Below are positions 34,712 through 36,312 of a stretch of DNA of 36,312 nucleotides, piece after piece; within the stretch, counting starts at the first letter, position 1, and each line of letters opens with the position of its first letter. The notes under the pieces are model-generated. The model saw only the letters and a list, made by a program, of their open reading frames with translations, was not told the origin of the DNA and searched no databases. The position numbers and the translations under genes were made by a program. The DNA comes from Longimicrobium sp. (lineage in GTDB: Bacteria; Gemmatimonadota; Gemmatimonadetes; Longimicrobiales; Longimicrobiaceae). The stretch covers positions 1-36,312 of the forward strand of contig NZ_DATIND010000007.1 of assembly GCF_035474595.1 (NCBI RefSeq), written 5' to 3'.

Positions 34712-36312
34712 ATGCTGGCCAACGACCTGATCCATACAGAGGAAGGCTGGGGCGACGCCGCGTCGTGGCCCTTGGTGCTGGACCGCGCGCGCACCGCCGA
34801 CAACGAGCGGATGAACCATCTCGTGGCTTCCGGGCAGGTGCGCCACCTCCACGACACCATCGAGCGGCAGATCGAGGACCTGGTGCGCGTGCGCGCGCGC
34901 CGCGGCGACCTGTCCGCGCGCGAGCTGGCCGAGGGCCGCGCGGCGCTGCTGGGCGACACCGACCCGGCGGCGTTCGGGCGCTGGGTGTTCTTTCCCTGGT
35001 CCGGGCGGATGGTGCACGTCCTTCCCCCGGCCGAGTACGCCGAGCTGCGGCTGGACCGCAACCGCCACCAGGTGAGCGCCGACGAGCAGCGGCGCCTGGC
35101 CGGCTTCCACGTGGGGATCGTGGGACTGACGACCGGGAACGCCGTGGCGCTCACGCTGGCGCTGGAGGGCGCGTGCGGGCACCTGAAGCTGGCCGACGCC
35201 GAGGAGGCGTGGCTGGGCGACCTGAACCGCCTGCGCGCCGGCGTGCAGGACCTGGGCGTGCCGAAGACGGTGCTGGCCGCGCGGCAGGTGTCCGAGGCCG
35301 ACCCGTACGCCCGCGTCACCCTCTTCCACGAGGGGCTGGGCGAGGAGAACGCGGACGACTTCCTGGGCGGCGACGTGCCCCTGCACGCGGTGATCGACGC
35401 CTGCAGCGACCTGTACGCCCGCGTGCTGCTGCGCGAGCGCGCCCGCGCCCGCGGCATCCCCGTGCTCACCGCCGCGGGCGACCGGGGCACGGTGGAGGTG
35501 GAGCGCTTCGACCTGGAGCCGGACGCGCCGCTCTTCCACGGCCGCGCGGGCGACATCACCGCCGCCAGGGTGCGGAAGATGGACGACGGCGAGCGCATGG
35601 CCGTGGAGCTCGCCATCACCGAGGCGGACCGCGCCTCGGTGCGCACCGCCGCGTCGGTGGTGGAGATCCGCCGCACCATCACCGCGCTCCCGGTGCTGGC
35701 GTCCGACGCGGCGCTGGGCTCGGCCGCGGTGGCCGTGGCGGTGCGGCGGCTGGCGCTGGGGCAGCCGCTTCCCGGCGGACGGCGGCGGGTGGACGCGGCC
35801 GCCATCCTGGCCGACGGCGGCGCGCGCGTGACGCCGATCACCGCTGCGCCGGGGTGGGCGCCGCGGCGCGCCCTCGTGGGCGTGGACGGCCGCATCCCCG
35901 AGCTGGTGCGCTTCTGCGTGGAGCACGGCATCCTGGCGCCGTCGGCCGCCAACCGCCAGCCGTGGCGCTTCAACTGGGACGGCGAGCGGCTCTGGGTGCT
36001 GCACGACCGCGCGCGCTCCGCGTCCCTGCTCGACCCCTCGCACCGCGCGGCGCACCTGGCGCTCGGCGCGGCGGTGGAGAACATCGCCATCGCGGCCGCG
36101 CACCGCGGCGTGCGGCTGCGGATGGAGCCCTTCCCCCGCCCGCGCGACCTCTCCGTGGCTGCGGCGCTCACCTTCGAGCCGGGAGAGGCGGGGCTGGAGG
36201 ACGATGCGGCGCTCTTCCCCTTCCTGGCGCTGCGCGCGACCAACCGCCGCCCGGGAAAGCGCGGCATGCTGGGAGCCGAGGCGCTCACGGCGCTCACGGA
36301 CGCCGCGCGGCT
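34712..36312 (+). CDS. ThiF-nitroreductase fusion protein (Rv1355c/MoeY-like), 3' end outside window
   Basis: The frame is open from 34712 to the window edge, giving 533 residues without a stop. An N-terminal helical region (1-125) precedes an E1/ThiF-like Rossmann domain: V-G-I-V-G-L-T-T-G-N (134-143), 'LADAEEAWLGDLNR' (160-173, with the Asn-Arg pair), 'LGVPK' (181-185) and 'VIDACSD' (227-233). From about 395 a nitroreductase-type FMN domain starts (CVEHGILAPSAANRQPWRF, later 'ALRATNRRPG'). This order matches the Rv1355c/MoeY family of mycobacteria. ThiF domains adenylate C-terminal carboxylates; the fused reductase suggests coupled activation and redox chemistry, substrate unknown. AGGAG lies 12 nt before the ATG. 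Partial: the C-terminus is not seen. Confidence 0.88.
   Translation, partial: MLANDLIHTEEGWGDAASWPLVLDRARTADNERMNHLVASGQVRHLHDTIERQIEDLVRVRARRGDLSARELAEGRAALLGDTDPAAFGRWVFFPWSGRMVHVLPPAEYAELRLDRNRHQVSADEQRRLAGFHVGIVGLTTGNAVALTLALEGACGHLKLADAEEAWLGDLNRLRAGVQDLGVPKTVLAARQVSEADPYARVTLFHEGLGEENADDFLGGDVPLHAVIDACSDLYARVLLRERARARGIPVLTAAGDRGTVEVERFDLEPDAPLFHGRAGDITAARVRKMDDGERMAVELAITEADRASVRTAASVVEIRRTITALPVLASDAALGSAAVAVAVRRLALGQPLPGGRRRVDAAAILADGGARVTPITAAPGWAPRRALVGVDGRIPELVRFCVEHGILAPSAANRQPWRFNWDGERLWVLHDRARSASLLDPSHRAAHLALGAAVENIAIAAAHRGVRLRMEPFPRPRDLSVAAALTFEPGEAGLEDDAALFPFLALRATNRRPGKRGMLGAEALTALTDAAR

Noticed and set aside
34682-36103. 473-aa minus-strand frame opposite the ThiF-nitroreductase gene
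   Set aside because: His/Val/Arg-rich without motifs. The plus strand encodes a continuous protein with E1 and nitroreductase signatures.

Overview
The window is a very GC-rich (roughly 70 %) chromosomal segment of a Gram-negative bacterium: it has a TonB-dependent receptor, several lipobox lipoproteins and periplasmic cell-wall enzymes. The mix of families (SIMPL, V4R-like, a DUF5715-like LysM protein, PHA-depolymerase-type esterases, HU with a low-complexity tail) and the dense intergenic repeats suggest a soil bacterium of the Gemmatimonadota/Longimicrobium type. That assignment is inference. No rRNA, tRNA, transposase, integrase or CRISPR array was seen.

Layout. 0.4-5.1 kb: DUF5715/LysM secreted protein, Asn/Gly-rich lipoprotein, TIGR01777 epimerase, a small secreted protein on the opposite strand, M48 metallopeptidase. 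5.2-7.0 kb: nucleic-acid proteins (HU with a Ser/Gly/Lys tail, bS21, cold-shock protein). 7.4-10.5 kb, minus strand: small conserved protein, L,D-transpeptidase, a three-receiver/Hpt response regulator. 11.0-12.6 kb: flavin monooxygenase. 13.0-15.1 kb, minus: adenylate-forming ligase coupled to a V4R-like protein. 15.6-20.7 kb, minus: two PHA-depolymerase-type esterases and a TonB receptor. 20.9-27.6 kb, minus: MaoC hydratase, SSS symporter, unknown four-helix membrane protein, acyl-CoA ligase, KAS III-like protein and a LacI regulator. The KAS III-to-symporter genes are joined by successive 4-nt ATGA overlaps. 28.0-36.3 kb: DUF946/Vps62-like lipoprotein, ZIP transporter, SIMPL protein, S8 protease lipoprotein, and the 5' part of a ThiF-nitroreductase (Rv1355c/MoeY-like) gene cut by the window edge.

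The most unusual content is between the genes. (i) Tandem 7-nt (RAGTSCT) and 8-nt (AGTRCGNN) arrays begin within about 7 nt of seven stop codons, always in the same sense orientation. Several have an inverted partner that could fold a 3'-UTR stem. (ii) A double-hairpin element with an almost invariant 16-nt linker (GGCTACAACGGCAC core) occurs seven times plus one divergent copy, and its stems show compensatory base changes. (iii) Composite inverted elements ending in GACGTCATCCTGAG / AAGGATCTATA occur five times, one of them nested inside a pair of double-hairpin elements. (iv) A CTCTCC-rich hairpin repeat of about 180 bp is present twice, with one half copy.

The strongest candidate for an undescribed protein system is the minus-strand operon 26427-21586. 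Uptake (SSS symporter), activation (acyl-CoA ligase), condensation (a KAS III-like protein with the catalytic Cys but Thr and Tyr in place of the usual His and Asn) and an unknown membrane protein are translationally coupled. The operon lies downstream of a LacI-family gene whose own promoter is covered by two overlapping operators.
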